Source: Branchiostoma floridae (lineage: Eukaryota > Chordata > Leptocardii > Amphioxiformes > Branchiostomatidae). From it: DNA of 62,000 nt. Location: NCBI RefSeq assembly GCF_000003815.2, contig NW_023365693.1:86309-148308 (forward strand), given 5' to 3'. Under the pieces are notes generated by a model. That model did no database searches, was not told the DNA's origin, and worked only from the letters and a program-made list of their open reading frames with translations. The first letter of the stretch is position 1. Every line of letters begins with the position of its first letter. The position numbers and the translations under genes are program-made. Positions 34,701 through 49,700 of this stretch are shown in pieces.

Positions 34701-37700
34701 CGGATGTACAGATTCCCACTATACAAGGTTGGTAAATTGCTTCTTGTTTGTCTTTTAGTTTTAACTTTAAATTTCCATGTCAAATTACTAGTTTTGAGAT
34801 CATTATGACGGATTCAATTCACAGCTAGGATATATAAACCCTCTCCAACAACATTTCTCTTGTCACTGATGAAAAACAACAGATGTTGTTTGAAACGTCT
34901 GACCATTTCCAAAGTTATATCCAGTTGCTTGATTGATTGAGTAACTGCTTTTTGGCTACCCCCTTATGACAGAGTTTTGGTATATTTTTTGTTATCTTTA
35001 AAGTATAACAGAATACTGTAGTTTTTCCATACTTCCCTACAAGATAGTACCCATAGTAATAGTATTAAGCTGGGGAATGGTCTATATTACACACAGGAAC
35101 ACATGACTTTGTACAAACCATTATTATAGGCTCCATCTCCCAATACCCTGCCCTAGACACAGTGGATAACAACCCACTGCCCTTATGGCCTGATAAAAGG
35201 CTGATGGACCTTTTATGTACTTAAAGTTCGCTAAAGATAACATTAAGTTTCATCCATGAATAGTTTCATCAGGTTGGTACGCATCTGAGCAGAGAGCAGC
35301 GACACCTGTCCTGCAGTACAATGTGAACCAGTCAGAATTGCCCTGAAGAAGATGACAGACGGTCACCGAAACGTTAGTGATAATTAAGCATTGGTTGTGT
35401 AAGAAGAGTCTCTTTATTTAACATTATGTTTTGTTCCTGTTCCAGGTGGTAAGAAGCGAGGTTTCGGGTTTGTCCAGTTCACCAGTGTGTTTGAAGCAGC
35501 TAAGGCTGTGGCAGGGATGAACAGCAAACCTCTACATGGTGAGTTTATGAAGGTTAGGTCTACCTCGTGGCCTTGGCTTTGGCCATGATGCAAGTGTCAC
35601 TCGTATGTAAAACATACCAGGTATAGTTCCCATGGTATGACATAGGAAAATTAAGTTACTGTCCTTTGTGATGCAAAACTGGGGTCCATGTACTGGAGAG
35701 TTCTAAGCAAAGTTCTCCCTTATATACTCCATTTTAGATGATATGTAAGTTGTCCTACACCATGTACATATAAATGTTCTTTTTTAATATGTATTGTTTA
35801 TGTGTTTGTCAGCAGGGCTAGCCCTTTGTAATAGCCATAGGCTAGTTGGGCAGCCCTGGCTGTGTGTTTGTTGCAGCCAAACCAATAAATAAATAAAGTT
35901 CTCCCTTCATGTAGATCTGCTCATAGATGGCTTCAATGACTCCACTGCCATGCCCTAGACACAGTGGATAACACCCCACTGACTCTACAACATTAACAAC
36001 AGATGGACTACCTTTATTTACTTTCTAATTTTAAAGGTTCCCATTGCCATTACTTTCAGGAAGGCCCATTGCTGTTGACTATGCTGTGCCGAAAAATAGA
36101 TACGAGTTGGCAAAAACACCAGAGCAAGAGGGCAATGCAGGTATGTGACTGTACTTTAATATACAGGGTATAATAACGTATAAAATCTGCTTTCAGTATA
36201 AAATCTGCTTTCAGTTCTGTCCGAAATAGTCTTATCCAAAAAAAATTGCATCGCTTGCTTTTTCTTCCAGAAGATGAACAGAAACAAGAGGATGGAGATT
36301 CAGAGGATGGTGATGAGGAGGAGGAGGATGAGACAGGAGAGGAGGAGGATGGCAGTGATGGTGATGCTGATGCTGCTGCTGAGGATGATGATGATAGTGA
36401 TGACTTTTCTCATGATGATGATGATGATGATGATGGAGAACAAGAAGGTTTGAGCAAAGTTTCATCAAGTTTTCTTTTGTGTGCCTTTATGCAGATCATT
36501 AAATGACAATGACAATGACAACTAGAGTTCCTCGAACACATATCTTCGCCAAATAAACAATTTCTATGGAAGATAGTTCTTTTTGAATGATTAATGTGTA
36601 TAAGTCCATATGTTATCTAGTCACATCATGTAGTGGTTGGTTGGATTATGAACATTGTGAGTAGATTAGTCTATTCTGTCGGTGTATAATGTATGTATGT
36701 AGAAACCAGCAAATTGAAGACCGGCTGAATGGATTGAAGTGATATTTGGTATGTGGGTAGGTCTTGGAAACCTGGAAACCACAGGAAGTCACGCCGATAA
36801 TTGCATTCGTCACTCACCAAACCCCGGCCACTGTTGTTCCTTCCAATTTATGGAACTTTTTAACTCACCAAGGGTCATCTAAGGGCCATATGTAAGGATT
36901 GCTACGACCCCCGCCTTGGTGAACGTTTGTTTCAATCTCATGAAAATAGAAAGTAAAGTTTTGCAGTCGCGAGTTAAGTCAGAGGTATTTTACAGAGTCC
37001 AAGGTTATGATTTCTGCGACTGTCCGATGACAGCCGCCTGTCACCTTTGGCGATTTGTATTTCTCGCAATGATGTCAGTTCTTTCTAGCCGACCTTTCCC
37101 TTACAACATGACATCTCTGTTAAGAGTTGAGGAATGCGTGGATAATTGACGGTGACCCTTTTGACCTAAGTGCTGTTCTTCAACATGTTGCGTTTGTCTT
37201 GTCCCAGCACTTGGTCACTTGTTGTTTTAACCTAGTTCACAGATGTAAGTACTATGTGTTACAAGCCGTCATTGTTCAATTATGTTATATTACTGACTTT
37301 ACATAGTACTTATTCGTTTGTTTAGACCCATGTAGTGTTACTGGCACATGGAACACCAAGTTTCCTTGCAGTCCATCATAAGAAAATACACCTGAAGTGT
37401 CTCGTAGGTATTAGCTCTACATCTTTATATCAGGTGATATTCGTCAAGTTCCCTCTACTACATTTTTACCGTTCCCATGATATAGTGTTGCTTTTATTGT
37501 TGATCTGTATATAGATATAAGCAACACTTGTATATAGATATGTTATATTTCAACTGCTATGAATCCTTTGCTGTGTGCCGTCGTATTGACATCAATTCAG
37601 CAAGCTATTTAATTGCTTAATTTTATAGATACGTGTTGGACACGGTCAGGCTTTGTATTTTGCTAACATGAACCATGACCATTTATAGGCATTTTTTCAG

Positions 37701-40700
37701 CCAGTAGTCTCTACCAGACTCCATCCTGGCGGAATAGTACACGGATGACCTAGTAACATCCCTGGTCAATCAGAATTTCATGCTTCCAAGACAACGTCTG
37801 TTTATCAGGGAGCCTCTGCTTCCACGGGCTCCTTTGACCTACTTCTTCTCTATTTTTAGACATCTATGGGTCGATTCAAGTCCTTTCAGGTGACTCCGTC
37901 ACAAGTATTTTTCAACCATTATAGAAGTTTCCCTAAGTAATTATATTAAATACAGAGTGATTTATATAATTTGCATCTCATTATGTTGATAATCACCCAA
38001 AGTACCTACCTACCAAAAACAAAAAATATCCATCAATCCCCTCAGGAGTTATCCATCTAAAAAGTTACGAAATATAACACCCACTGCAATTCCAAAGAAG
38101 CTGCTAGGGGGCCCAAAATTAGACCATTGACTCCTAGTACCAACAGCTATCCACCAGTAAAAAATCACGAACCTGGCACTTCTGGAAAATTTAGGCGCAA
38201 ACTTTGATGCTCACTTGCAGTACCAAAACAATTTGCCAGGAGGCCCATTATCGAACTTGACCTTCCTTTCTGTGTCCCCTACCTATCAACCAAATATCAT
38301 TAACATCCATCAAGAACATCTCGAGTTATCTTGCTTACAGACAAACGCACTTACATACAAAGCCAGCTACAGCACCATAGGTAAAAGGTAGCTAAACCAT
38401 TCTCGCACATGACAATCCTTTCCACAACCGCTACAGACCTGCCAAATATCGTGGAAATCGCCCAGCTACATTTTGACTTATGCCTCCCGAAAAAACACCA
38501 AAAAAAATACCAAGCTCGCTAATGTACCATAGGAAAACGCCAGGTAACCCATTTTCGAACTAGGCATGCCTTTAAACAACCGCTACACACCTGCAAAAAA
38601 TAAAAAAGTTCCATCCACAATTTCTCGAGTTATATCCTGTTGACCTACATACAGACCCAAGTCGGCAAAAACATAAGCTTCTTGGCGAAGCTAATGAAGT
38701 TTATTGCATATTCATGCCCCATTGGGGCTAAATGCAGTCAGTTTGGTACATACTTTTTTTTTTTTAGTAAGTAATCGGAAAGCTATACATATATATTACA
38801 GTTTACATGCTTCTTCTCTCTTCTTAAAACATGCGTGGATGAGCTTACAGAGTTTTTCCAGTATATCGTAGTTAGATGATGACATAAGGTATTTGAACAG
38901 ATTTTCCTTCGTCAGGTGCGCAGATTTTTTATCTATATGTGTAGCATTAAATCAATATACATACATACAATACATATCGAGTTGAATATATTGACTATAT
39001 AGTTGAATAGATAATGACTTAATCAATATATCAGCAATCAATTACCTTCAATTATACACAGCACTAATTGTATTCTTCCATCTGGAGATCAGGCCACACC
39101 AATTTAATTTCTTGGTTCACGGATTTTTTCATTAAAAATATGGAGCAAGAGGGCGAAATAAAAATAAAAATTGTAAAATGGTTGGGGTAAAGGTAACGGC
39201 TAATCCAAAACATAAAGAAAAAAAGTTTTCAGCTTGAAAAAAGTACAAAAACACTATTATTGTACAGTAACAGCACCTGTACCCACACTTTAAGGAGCTT
39301 ATAATATAAAGGCCAATTTGCTACACCAGAAAGTTGGTGAATGGTTTCATTAATGGTGAAAATTTGCTGAGTGGTAATTTTTATTTTCATTTTTTTTTTC
39401 CACAAAATAGGAGCGAGCGAATCTGTGAACCAAGAGATTAAATTGGTGTGGCCTCAGGGTAAAAAAAGAAAGAAATGTTCTTAATTCCACCGCGGCAAAT
39501 TTGTGGCTTCAAAGCCGGCTTGTCTGGGCTACATCCCTGATGGACACTGGTGCAATGGACCGATCCTCTCGACCGCCTTATCGAACAGATAGAACCCCCT
39601 ATTCTATATCGCACACCTCCGTCAAAGACTGGACAGAAATTTCTATTTTTGATGGACGTGTTCGAAATAGAACCATGATCGAACAGGGGGCGGTGTTTTG
39701 GGATCGGTCCATTGGGACAGGCCAGTTTTTTCAGTGACTTCCATCTGTGAATGTTTCTTGAGGTGTGCAGATAGGGTGGATCGATGAGCTGTCCTGTACC
39801 CACACTCCCCACACATGTAGGGTTTCTCCCCTGTGTGGGTTACCATGTGGCGCTCTAAGGTGTTCTTCTGTGCTGCAGAATAGCCACACTGGTCACACCT
39901 GTAGGGTTTCACTCCTGTATGTTTTGCCATGTGTGCGGATAGGTGGGATTTTTTAGCCGTCCTGTACCCACACTCACCACACATGTAGCGTTTCTCACCT
40001 GTGTGGGTGCGCATGTGCTGGTCGAGAGCGATTTTCTGTGCTGCAGAATAGCTGCACTTGTCACAGTTATAAGGCCTTTCTCCGGTATGAATTCTCACAT
40101 GTTGAACAAGGTTAGCCCTATGAGCTGTCCTGAACCCGCACTCTTGGCAGGTGTAGCGTTTCTCATCTGTGTGTTTAAGCCTGTGTTGATCCAAACTTCT
40201 TTTCCACGCAGAAGAAAAGTCACACTGGCCACATTTGTAGGGCTTTTCCCCTGTATGCTTTCTCATGTGTTTGGATAAGTCAGTCCTGTAAGCCATCCTG
40301 AGACCACACTCCCCACACATGTAGGGTTTCTCTCCTGTGTGTTTCACCATGTGTATGTCCAAGTTCTTTTTCCATACGGACGAAAAGTTGCACCGGTCAC
40401 ATTTGTAGGGTTTCTCGCCTTTATGTTTTCTGATGTGATTGGTCAGCCATGACTTGTCCGATGTCCTGTACCCACACTCCCCACACATGTAGGGTTTCTC
40501 GCCAGTGTGTTTAGCCATGTGTTTGTCCAAATTACATTTCTGTGCAGTAGAGTATTGACACTGATTGCACTTATAAGGTCTCGCACCTGTGTGTGTTCTC
40601 AGGTGTTTGGTTAAAGAAGACTTGTCAGCAGTCCTGTATCCGCATTCCCCACACATGTAGGGTTTGTCCCCTGTGTGTTGAGCCATGTGTTTGTCTAGAT

Positions 40701-43700
40701 TACTTCTCTGTGCAGTAGAATATCCACACTGGTCACACTTGTAAGGCTTTGCACCTGTGTGTGTCCTCATGTGTACAGTTAAGGAAGACCTGTGAGCTGT
40801 CCTGTGCCCACACTCCCCACACATGTAGGGTTTTTCTCCAGTGTGTGTCCCCATAAGTTCACTCTCAGCTAGATTTGTGCTGTTCACTGTGTTATATCCA
40901 CAGTCAGGACATACAAGTTGCCCGGAATGTTTTTCCATGCAACTCTCCACCTGTTCTGTATGAGGAGACGAGACATCAGGTTCGGTAGTGTTCGGATGTT
41001 TGCTTGTACTTCCCCTCTGTACATGCTGCTGCCATCCTGCGTCTGTTGTTTTGTCCTGTATGCCGTTGTTTGTTTTCAGCCTCTTTTCTTCATGTACACG
41101 CTGGTCCATATTTCCAATATCTGCATACGTACCATGTAAGAAATAACATGGTTACAAAGATGGGGCCAGCAATAATTTTGCCCAAAAGATTCTTTTGACT
41201 CTTATAAACTGAACTAAACTGGACAAGACGTATTTAACTGGCAACAATTTACTAACTTTAAACCACTGATTCCAACCGCAAACATCACTTTATTGCAATG
41301 TCAATTGGAAGGCAACATCATAACTGGTCTCAGAACTCACAACATTTTGGCCAGTGACAAAGAAGTGAAAAGCATAATCCAAAGTAAACAATGAGCTGAG
41401 TGTTGCCTTAATTGGACTGGAATGTCTGACAAAAATGAATTGGATCATACTGTAAATGCAGAAATGTTTGCGGTGGTTTTATGTTCACGGTTCCGTGATA
41501 ACCACTTCACTGTGAACTTAAAACCATTTTTCCATGGTTATAGTATGAGACTACAGTCTATGGCACTACCGGGAACTTATAACCACCACAAACACTCCAT
41601 TTTTGCACTACTGCAAAAGTAAATCTTTGCGAACTTAAATGCATTTACAGTATCAGTTGTGTGACCTAACAGTCAAGTCTTAACAAAGAACAAAAAAGGA
41701 AAATTTAATTCTACCTACCGACCTTTTTTTTTTTCAAGACTGAAACTGAAAACACGACATTGTTTTTCCCAGGTCTAGTCTTACCCCTCCCCTCTAGAAT
41801 ACTGATGTTAACCTCCCCTGTCCTGTAAAAAAACAAAATTTAATTCAATTCACTTCATGAAATAAAATTATAATCATATTGCTAACCTGCTTTATTTGAA
41901 GATTGAAATATCCTACCCATCCACGGCCAGCTACAATTGTTTCTCATTTGTAAGGGGAGATTCCCTAGTTCACCTTTATCTGCGGGGTAACTTACCCTAT
42001 TACTGTGCCCTATTACTGAAAACAACGGACATAGGTTACCCCGGGTAACCTATGTCCGTTGTTTTCAGTAATAGGGTACTATGGTTCCAGACTGCAATAT
42101 TTAAAAAGATATATTTTCAAAATTCTTCAAAATATTGCAGTTTGAAACCACCGTCTTTCGACATGATATGGTCAAATGACTTGATTTTGAAAACAACGGA
42201 TATAGGTTACCCCAGATAAAGGTGAACTAGCATTAAATTAGGTCTAAGATAAGGTTGCATTGCAACTGCAGACAAAAATGGCGGACAGACAAGGTGACAA
42301 AACACGACAGCCAAGTTGACGATGATAACAGCTGATAAAAGAACTGGTTCATAACCAGTACATAACCAGTAAATATTCAAACACTATTCAATCTCTAGAA
42401 CTGGATAAAAAACGGATATTTACTTCCGGACATTTTCAAGTGACATCCACACTTTTCTTCAGTGTTACTAGAATGAACTAGCATAACAATTTAATACAAG
42501 TACAGCTAACTAGAAAAACTGGTTTAACCACTAACTCGTTAGGGTCATATACAAAAAAATCACTCAAATACAAATCATGTTAGCATAGTATCCTATGGTT
42601 AGACAACACTGACTTGAATTGTTCTACTAGTTCATTCTAGTGACACTGAAGAAGAGTGATGGATGTCACTCGAAACGTCCGGAAGTAAATATCCGTTTTT
42701 TATCCAGTTCTAGAGATTGAATTGTGTTTGAATATTGTTTACCTGGATGTCTAACCTTCATAAACATAACCAGTAAATGATTACCTGTTGAGACCTCCAT
42801 GGCCACCTGTCGATTCTCACGACAAACATCGGCAGACGATTGCATAAATAGCACTAGCCACGGCGTAGTACTTAGTTTGATTTGTACAAAGAACTCATCC
42901 TGGTAAAACTATTTACGACTGTAGATCGCCAAAGGTCACATGCCAGTCTGATTGGTAACCTGCCTTAAGGGGTAACAATTAATAGGTCTTCAGAGAACAT
43001 TGTACCTAAAAGTTTTTGTCAAGTCATGAACACAGTACTTTCATGAAATAGAATAAAAGTATGACCCTAACAAATGAGAAATTCCACGTGTATAACCATT
43101 TACAATCACATGGTATCTATTGGGGGAGGGGGTCGCAACTATATGCCATGTCTCCAATATGTGCTGGAAGAGTATGGTAGCTAGAACTAAAAGACTCCAG
43201 AACTCCTTCCTGCACAAAGCCATCAAGTTGTACAATAAGACTATAGACACTTAGCTTGTAATGATGGTGGTAATGATGGCACTCAATTGTTAGAGTTGTA
43301 TACTTTTTTGTGTAATTTTATATTGTTCTTATGTATATATGCGGACGGAGCAGGCCATATGTTTGTTGTACATTCCAATGCCATTCAGGCTACCACAATG
43401 TGTATGTCTGTTATATTGTGAATCAATAAAGGAAATGAACACAGTTTTTGGCATATGGGGGTTTCTATTTTGTAGTTAAGGACCACAAGGTGACTGACAT
43501 TGAAGCTGATAAAATCATTTTTCAGTTTTCAAGTATGACAAAGTTATTTGTTGAATTGGAGGGTATAACCTACAAAATAATTTAAAACTTAGAAGATATC
43601 GTTTTGACAATTTTTTACGCCCTCTTTTAAATGGGGCCATGTGGGGTCATGGGGAACTGCAGCTGACTCACCGAGGTAGTCAGCTGTAAAGGTCACGCGC

Positions 43701-46700
43701 ATTGATACACTGAATTGGCAAACATCATGATCTTATACACAGGCTTTTAGCTAGGATTTTATGATAGGGAGTCCAAACTTATTGGTGAGTGACTATTGTA
43801 GCGGGGTCTGTGGGCATCCACCTTGAAGTTCCTTGGTGCAGAGTTTTTGATGGTTTTAAGTTAAAACAGTGCATTCTAAGGTATCCCAAGAGGCAAAAAT
43901 ACTGTTACAGATGTCACAGTAGAAGACTGACCACAGATGACCTGTTAGCATCCCTGGTCAATCAGAATTTCATGCTTGTCAGACAATTTTCTCCCCAGTA
44001 TAGGGCGTCCAGGGGCATCAAATTTCTTGTTATTCTAAGAAAAGTGCGTCCAGATGACACATTGACGCATGCCTGGCTAAAAGCCTGCTTATACATACGG
44101 CCATACAATCTGAAAGTTGACTCATTGTACTACCATAATGCAAAGTTCGTACTCCGATGTCTTTCACGCTACAGTGTTTACAGACGCTTCCAGATTTCGG
44201 CTGCACTAAACTTTTCACCCCGTCATAGACTCCATGGGTCACGGAAATATACTGTGTTCTGTGGCCTAAAAGAAGTGCCAGAAGTTAAATAATGAATTTT
44301 TTAACAATGTCTTTGTAATGTGATACAAACTATGATTTACAACTTAAAGGAATGTCAAGACTTTGTGTTTATTTTTCTTTCTATATTTGATTTTTAGTTG
44401 TGTTTCAATGAAAGAGAGAGCAGCATTTTATTGTGTTTGTCTTTTTGTTCTAACCAAAGTTATGCATCTCTTGTTTCAGTAGAAAGCAAATCCAAGACCC
44501 CAAAGCCCTTCAGAGAAAGCACAGATGTTCAACAGGGCAAGACTGTTTTCATCAGGTAAAATCTGACGTGGCATAGGCCACCTTTATTGCAGGTTTTGTG
44601 AAATATAACGCAAGTTCACCCTTATCTGCAGTGTCAGGTGTATTGTATTTCTTAACATTTGGTCAATGAGTTATGTATGATGTGTTAAACAATAACTAAT
44701 AAAGTTATTCACATTTCTATGTCTAAATACTAACAGATTTCAAGATACTAGATACCAGAAGTAGATTTGACTAGACAGTCCTCATAATGCTAAGATAGGT
44801 AAAATTACATAAAATATTGTTATTAGAAGAGATGGTCACAATCATGTTTAGGCCCATGCCCTTATTGTATGGGGGTTTTATCATATATTGTTTAGTTAGT
44901 ACGAGTTTTAAGATTTATCCTGTTTCCCCTTTTTTTGTTACAGTAGTTTATGTTAGATTTTGACCATACAAAAGTCACTGTACTTTTTGTCGTGTCAATA
45001 AAGCTTGTCTATCAAAATCTGACATAAGATATCCGCTCCTTTCCCAGGAACCTGTCGTATGACTCTCTAGAAGAGGATGTAGAGGAACTGTTCCTACAGT
45101 TTGGTGGCATCAAGTACGTTAGACTGGTGGTCGACCCTCAGACTGAACACTCCAGAGGTAGGGTTTACACAATGCACTTTGCATGATGTATGTTGATTGT
45201 GTATTGTGAATTGTGTATCACTCAAATCTCTGCCTAGCCTGGGTACCATCCAGAAAGTAGTTTGCTCCGGCATTAATTATACACTATATACAGTCGCTTC
45301 TAGCTCTGACATTTATCATACACTATATACGCTTCTCCAAATTTTGGATGAGGGTACTGATTGGTCCCTGCACTTGAGCGAATTAAGGAATGGGTTCAAG
45401 CGCTCGTTCGAACGGGTGTTCCAACAACTGAAAGCCCTCCATCTGCTTGTTGTTATCAAATAAGCGCTCTAGAACCAAAATACAAACTGTATCAGAATTC
45501 TATTACAATATTCATGTTGAACTTCCCTGAAGGGAAAACATGTTGTTTTTACGGGTGTGTTCTTCTGCTGTGAACTAATCAGAGCTTAGAACTACCAGTG
45601 ACATCAGCATATTACTTATATATTAGCTATTCCAGCAAATATGAATGACATATTAGCAAATATGAACAATTACAGTTTTGTATGCAACAGCAGAACCTCT
45701 ATCGTAAAGACAAATTACTGGGGAAACATCCTGCATTTTCTCGATAATGTTGCCTTTCTAGTATAAGAGCGTTACATTTTAACCTTTAGTTATACATTTT
45801 GTACCTCAGACTGTTACACTTACAGTAGATGGGAATAGACATATACTTAACTGCAAGCACATTTTGATTTCGTTGTGTTTCCCTTGACCATACAGGTACA
45901 GGGTTTGTACAGTTTAACTCCAAAGAAGCAGCAGACAAGTGTGTACAGCAGGCAAACGTAAGTAATATGCGAATAAATCCTCTAGGTTCATGTCATAGCA
46001 AACACACTGTCTGGTAATTGTAGGGAGTCTAAATACAAAATGTAGGATCCGATGTGGTGGCAAATTTGCTGCAGTACCTAATACATTCACTGGAAGGCAC
46101 TGTTGAGCATGCTATGATCACCATAATTAGCAGTGTCCAGACATATGCCTACTTTACAAGGAGAATGTTGAACCACCCAAGACGGATGCTAGCAAAATCA
46201 TACTTTCTGTCCCTTAAAAAGTGAGGGTCTGAAAAGTAAACATCAGGTGGTTAGATTTGTGGGAAACTGTCTTTTTTGGTCCAAGTACATTGTATCCTTT
46301 CAGCTTCGAAAAGAGTACATGTACATGTATAAAATGTAGTTGTCCTTCCCGGCGTGAGTTATCAGGTAAATTTGTTTAGATATGCAGCTTCTACTCTTCA
46401 GTACAAACCTGGTGTGTTACACCATGAGGCAGTTTACTGGGTATGCAATACAAACAAACAAACCAGAACTACATGTGACTGCTACTCCCCCACCCCTCAG
46501 ACTAATGGTTTGGGCCTTGCTGGCCGCAGACTCACCGTCAGCATATATATATAGCGGTGTCCTGACATTAGCTGATATTATAACAATATAATATAAGGTA
46601 ATTGAAGTAGAAATGGTGTTTATAACTGTCCTTGTGTATATGAAATCTAGACCGAGGGACTGAGCTTGGCTGGCCGCAGACTGACCGTCAGCATAGCGGT

Positions 46701-49700
46701 GTCCAGACAACAGGCACAGAAACTCACAGAGGATAAGAAAGAGAAGAAACCCACTGACAAGAGGAACCTTTACCTGGCCAGGGAGGGGTGTAAGGATGAT
46801 ATATTCTTGTTTAAGTTTTATTTTATTTAAAAGACTGCTCACTTTTGATTTGTAAGCTTGAAGACAGATTTGTAAGGATGAGATCAGATGAGATCAACAT
46901 TCTTAATTTTTATTTCATTTCGAAGACTTCAGCTGACTTTTAATTTTGAAAGACACTTTCAATACCAGTCTTAGGACAATTTGGGCAAGTACTCTAATGT
47001 GTAAATTTTCAGATAGCTTGCATTTTGTGAAAATTAATACCAGCCCTGATTTGAAACTTCTGCTTGTGACCCAGAGGCAGAGCTATTGATCTGGTCTGGA
47101 GTACTACAGTGAATGTACACTGTAAAGTGTGTACATTGTGCTTGATTTTGATAGTCAAAGTCTTTCCGCACCTGATGGCGCATAGGGCTGCACCCATCTC
47201 CACTTCAGTAGCCCTGGGCCACACCTCACCACAGCAGGGGGCTAGTCCGCTGGTAGTGGTGACTGTGTTAAACTTACTCTGTACTGTACCATACTTATTC
47301 CCAAATGCTCAGTGCTAAGCAGAGAAAGCGGCATGTACCATTTTCAAAGTCTTTGGTATGACTTGGCCGGGGATCAAACTCACAACCTACCGAATGCAAG
47401 GCGAACACTCTACCCACTTGGCTATTGCACATTTCTTAACATTTTTTCCCCCTCTTGCAGTGATCCGACCCGGCACCCAGGCAGCAGCTGGCCTGACAGA
47501 CAAGGATCTGGCCATGAGACAGAAGGTAAGGGAATGAAATTTTGCTCTTTATGTTCATCATGTTCTAAATGATTTTAAATCTACCAAATAGCAATTACTG
47601 AAGCAACTGGATATGATTTTAGATATGGTCAGATGTTTCAGATAACGTCCCTTATCTTTGTAAGTGACACTGAAGACTTGTTGGAAAGCAGGTTTTATAT
47701 CGAACCTTCATCAACAGATTTTAGACCTACATTAATTTAGGTTAGACTTTCATGCTAAAGTAGAGGTCAAGAGGGAGGTCTACAAGATACTGTAAATGCA
47801 GAAATGTTCGCAGTGGTTTTATATTCGTGGTTTTCGCGTTGGCCTCTTCACCGCGAACTTAAAACCACCGCAAACATTTTTCCATTATAGTTTTTGACTA
47901 CAATCTAAGGCGCGACCACGAACTTAAAACCACCACGAAAACTCCATTTTTCCACTTTCGTGAAAGTAAATCCCTGCGAAGTTAGATGCATTTACAGTAT
48001 GTATATAAGGCTGTATATAAAAGGGTCAGATATTGTATTGTGAATTACTGTTCATGTAAATAGGATTAGGTAAATCTTGATTCTTAAATCGTTACAGGTA
48101 GAGAAGATAAAGAGAGAGAAGCTGAAGAACCCGGCCATCTTTGTGTCCGATGTTCGGCTGTGTGTGCGGAACGTTCCACTCAACATGGGGGACAAGGAGC
48201 TACGGAAACTGTTCCTAAAAACTCTGGGAGACAAAAATGTCCACATCACAGAGGTAGGTATATTTAAGTTGCTTATTATTATAAGTAATTAACAGTCTAA
48301 TTACATAAAATTTATGTTAGATTCAGGGCTGGTCTGTCCCTTTGTTATGGGACAAAAATTTGCTTGTTGGGACGGACAAAACTTTTACCCCTTCGTCCAA
48401 AAAATTTGCACAGTCAGACTGTTCCTTAAAACTCTGGGAACAAAAGTGTCCACATCATGGAGATAGGAAATTTTTGAGTCCAATTTTACCAAATTTAATA
48501 TATATTAGACAATACAGACTAGCAGTTGGAAGTCTCTCCATCAAGATGTAAAGTTATGGATAGGAATGAAGGAATATACAACATAGTTGTACATTTACCA
48601 CATTTTGTATCATTTTGTAAAATGTTCAGACCAAGTGCCAATATTCTTGCATCACGTAACATTCATTGTTCTTCTCTGTTTATTACGATTTCCCTAGGGC
48701 TATTTTGCAGCTAGTGTGTGAGTAGAAAAAAATAGACTGGAAAATAGAATACAAAAGGTTATAAACAAACTTACAAAGACTTTCATTTTATTTTATTCAA
48801 TCTTAAGTCCCCAATAAAGTGTCTAAGAACATGTCTTAACAAACCCACTGTCTGCTCCACAGTCTAGAATCATGCGGGACCTGAAGAACGTGAACAGCCA
48901 GGGGGTCGGCAAGTCTCGCGGCTACGGTTTCGTCTCGTTTTCCCAACACGATCACGCGCTCAGGGCGCTACGGGAGACCAACAACAACCCCAACGTACTA
49001 CCTGGGGGCAGGGTGAGTCAGGGAACGGAAAAATTTCATTTCATGTTTTGTTTTTTTACCTAGGATTCACCGCAAAACAAGGCTCATGGAGCCACTCAAG
49101 CATTTTGGGTTACAGTACTGGATTGTGAAGAAAGATGTCTGTTAACCCTTGACTTAAACAATTTCAGATTGTACCCCATGTGGAAGCAAGTCCTTGAAAG
49201 CTTATTCTATAGCGATGTAGTTCTAGGAAAGAAGTTCTCAGCGTTTCATGTGTGAAAAAAGAACTTCTGAATGCCAAATGACAATTACTCAAGCAACTGG
49301 ATATGATTTGGAAACAGACGTTTCAGATAACATCCATTATCTTTCGACTGATAACAAACATCCTTTATCTTTCGTCAACGTCACTGACGAAAGATAACAA
49401 AATGTTATCTGAAACCTCTCCAAAATCATATCCAGTTGCTCAAGTATTTACTATTTGCTCTTATTACCTGGATGTCTAACCTTCATCGACCTTACTTCTG
49501 TATGAATCTTATGTTGTCAACACTTGCTGGAAGATTCGGTTGTACAGAGAAAAACATGTAAAATTTCACTGTGCATTCTAAGTAAGAGAAGAATGCAGGC
49601 TTTTAGCCAGGCAGCCATACAGACGTACAATGTACGGCCTGTTTTAAAAAATAACTGAAATTTTACGGCCTTACAATGGGGAGCATATTCTCTGACAAGC

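Noticed and set aside
36232-36468. Minus-strand His-rich frame
   Set aside because: Antisense of the Asp/Glu-rich RBM28 exon 10.
41786-41823. A standard middle coding exon of the zinc-finger gene
   Set aside because: Exon 1 and exon 2 already join in phase without it, and including it gives a stop after a few codons. Kept only as a possible poison exon.
43789-44292. A 167-aa plus-strand frame
   Set aside because: Most of it is the hAT-like MITE at 43740-44087. No protein-like conservation.
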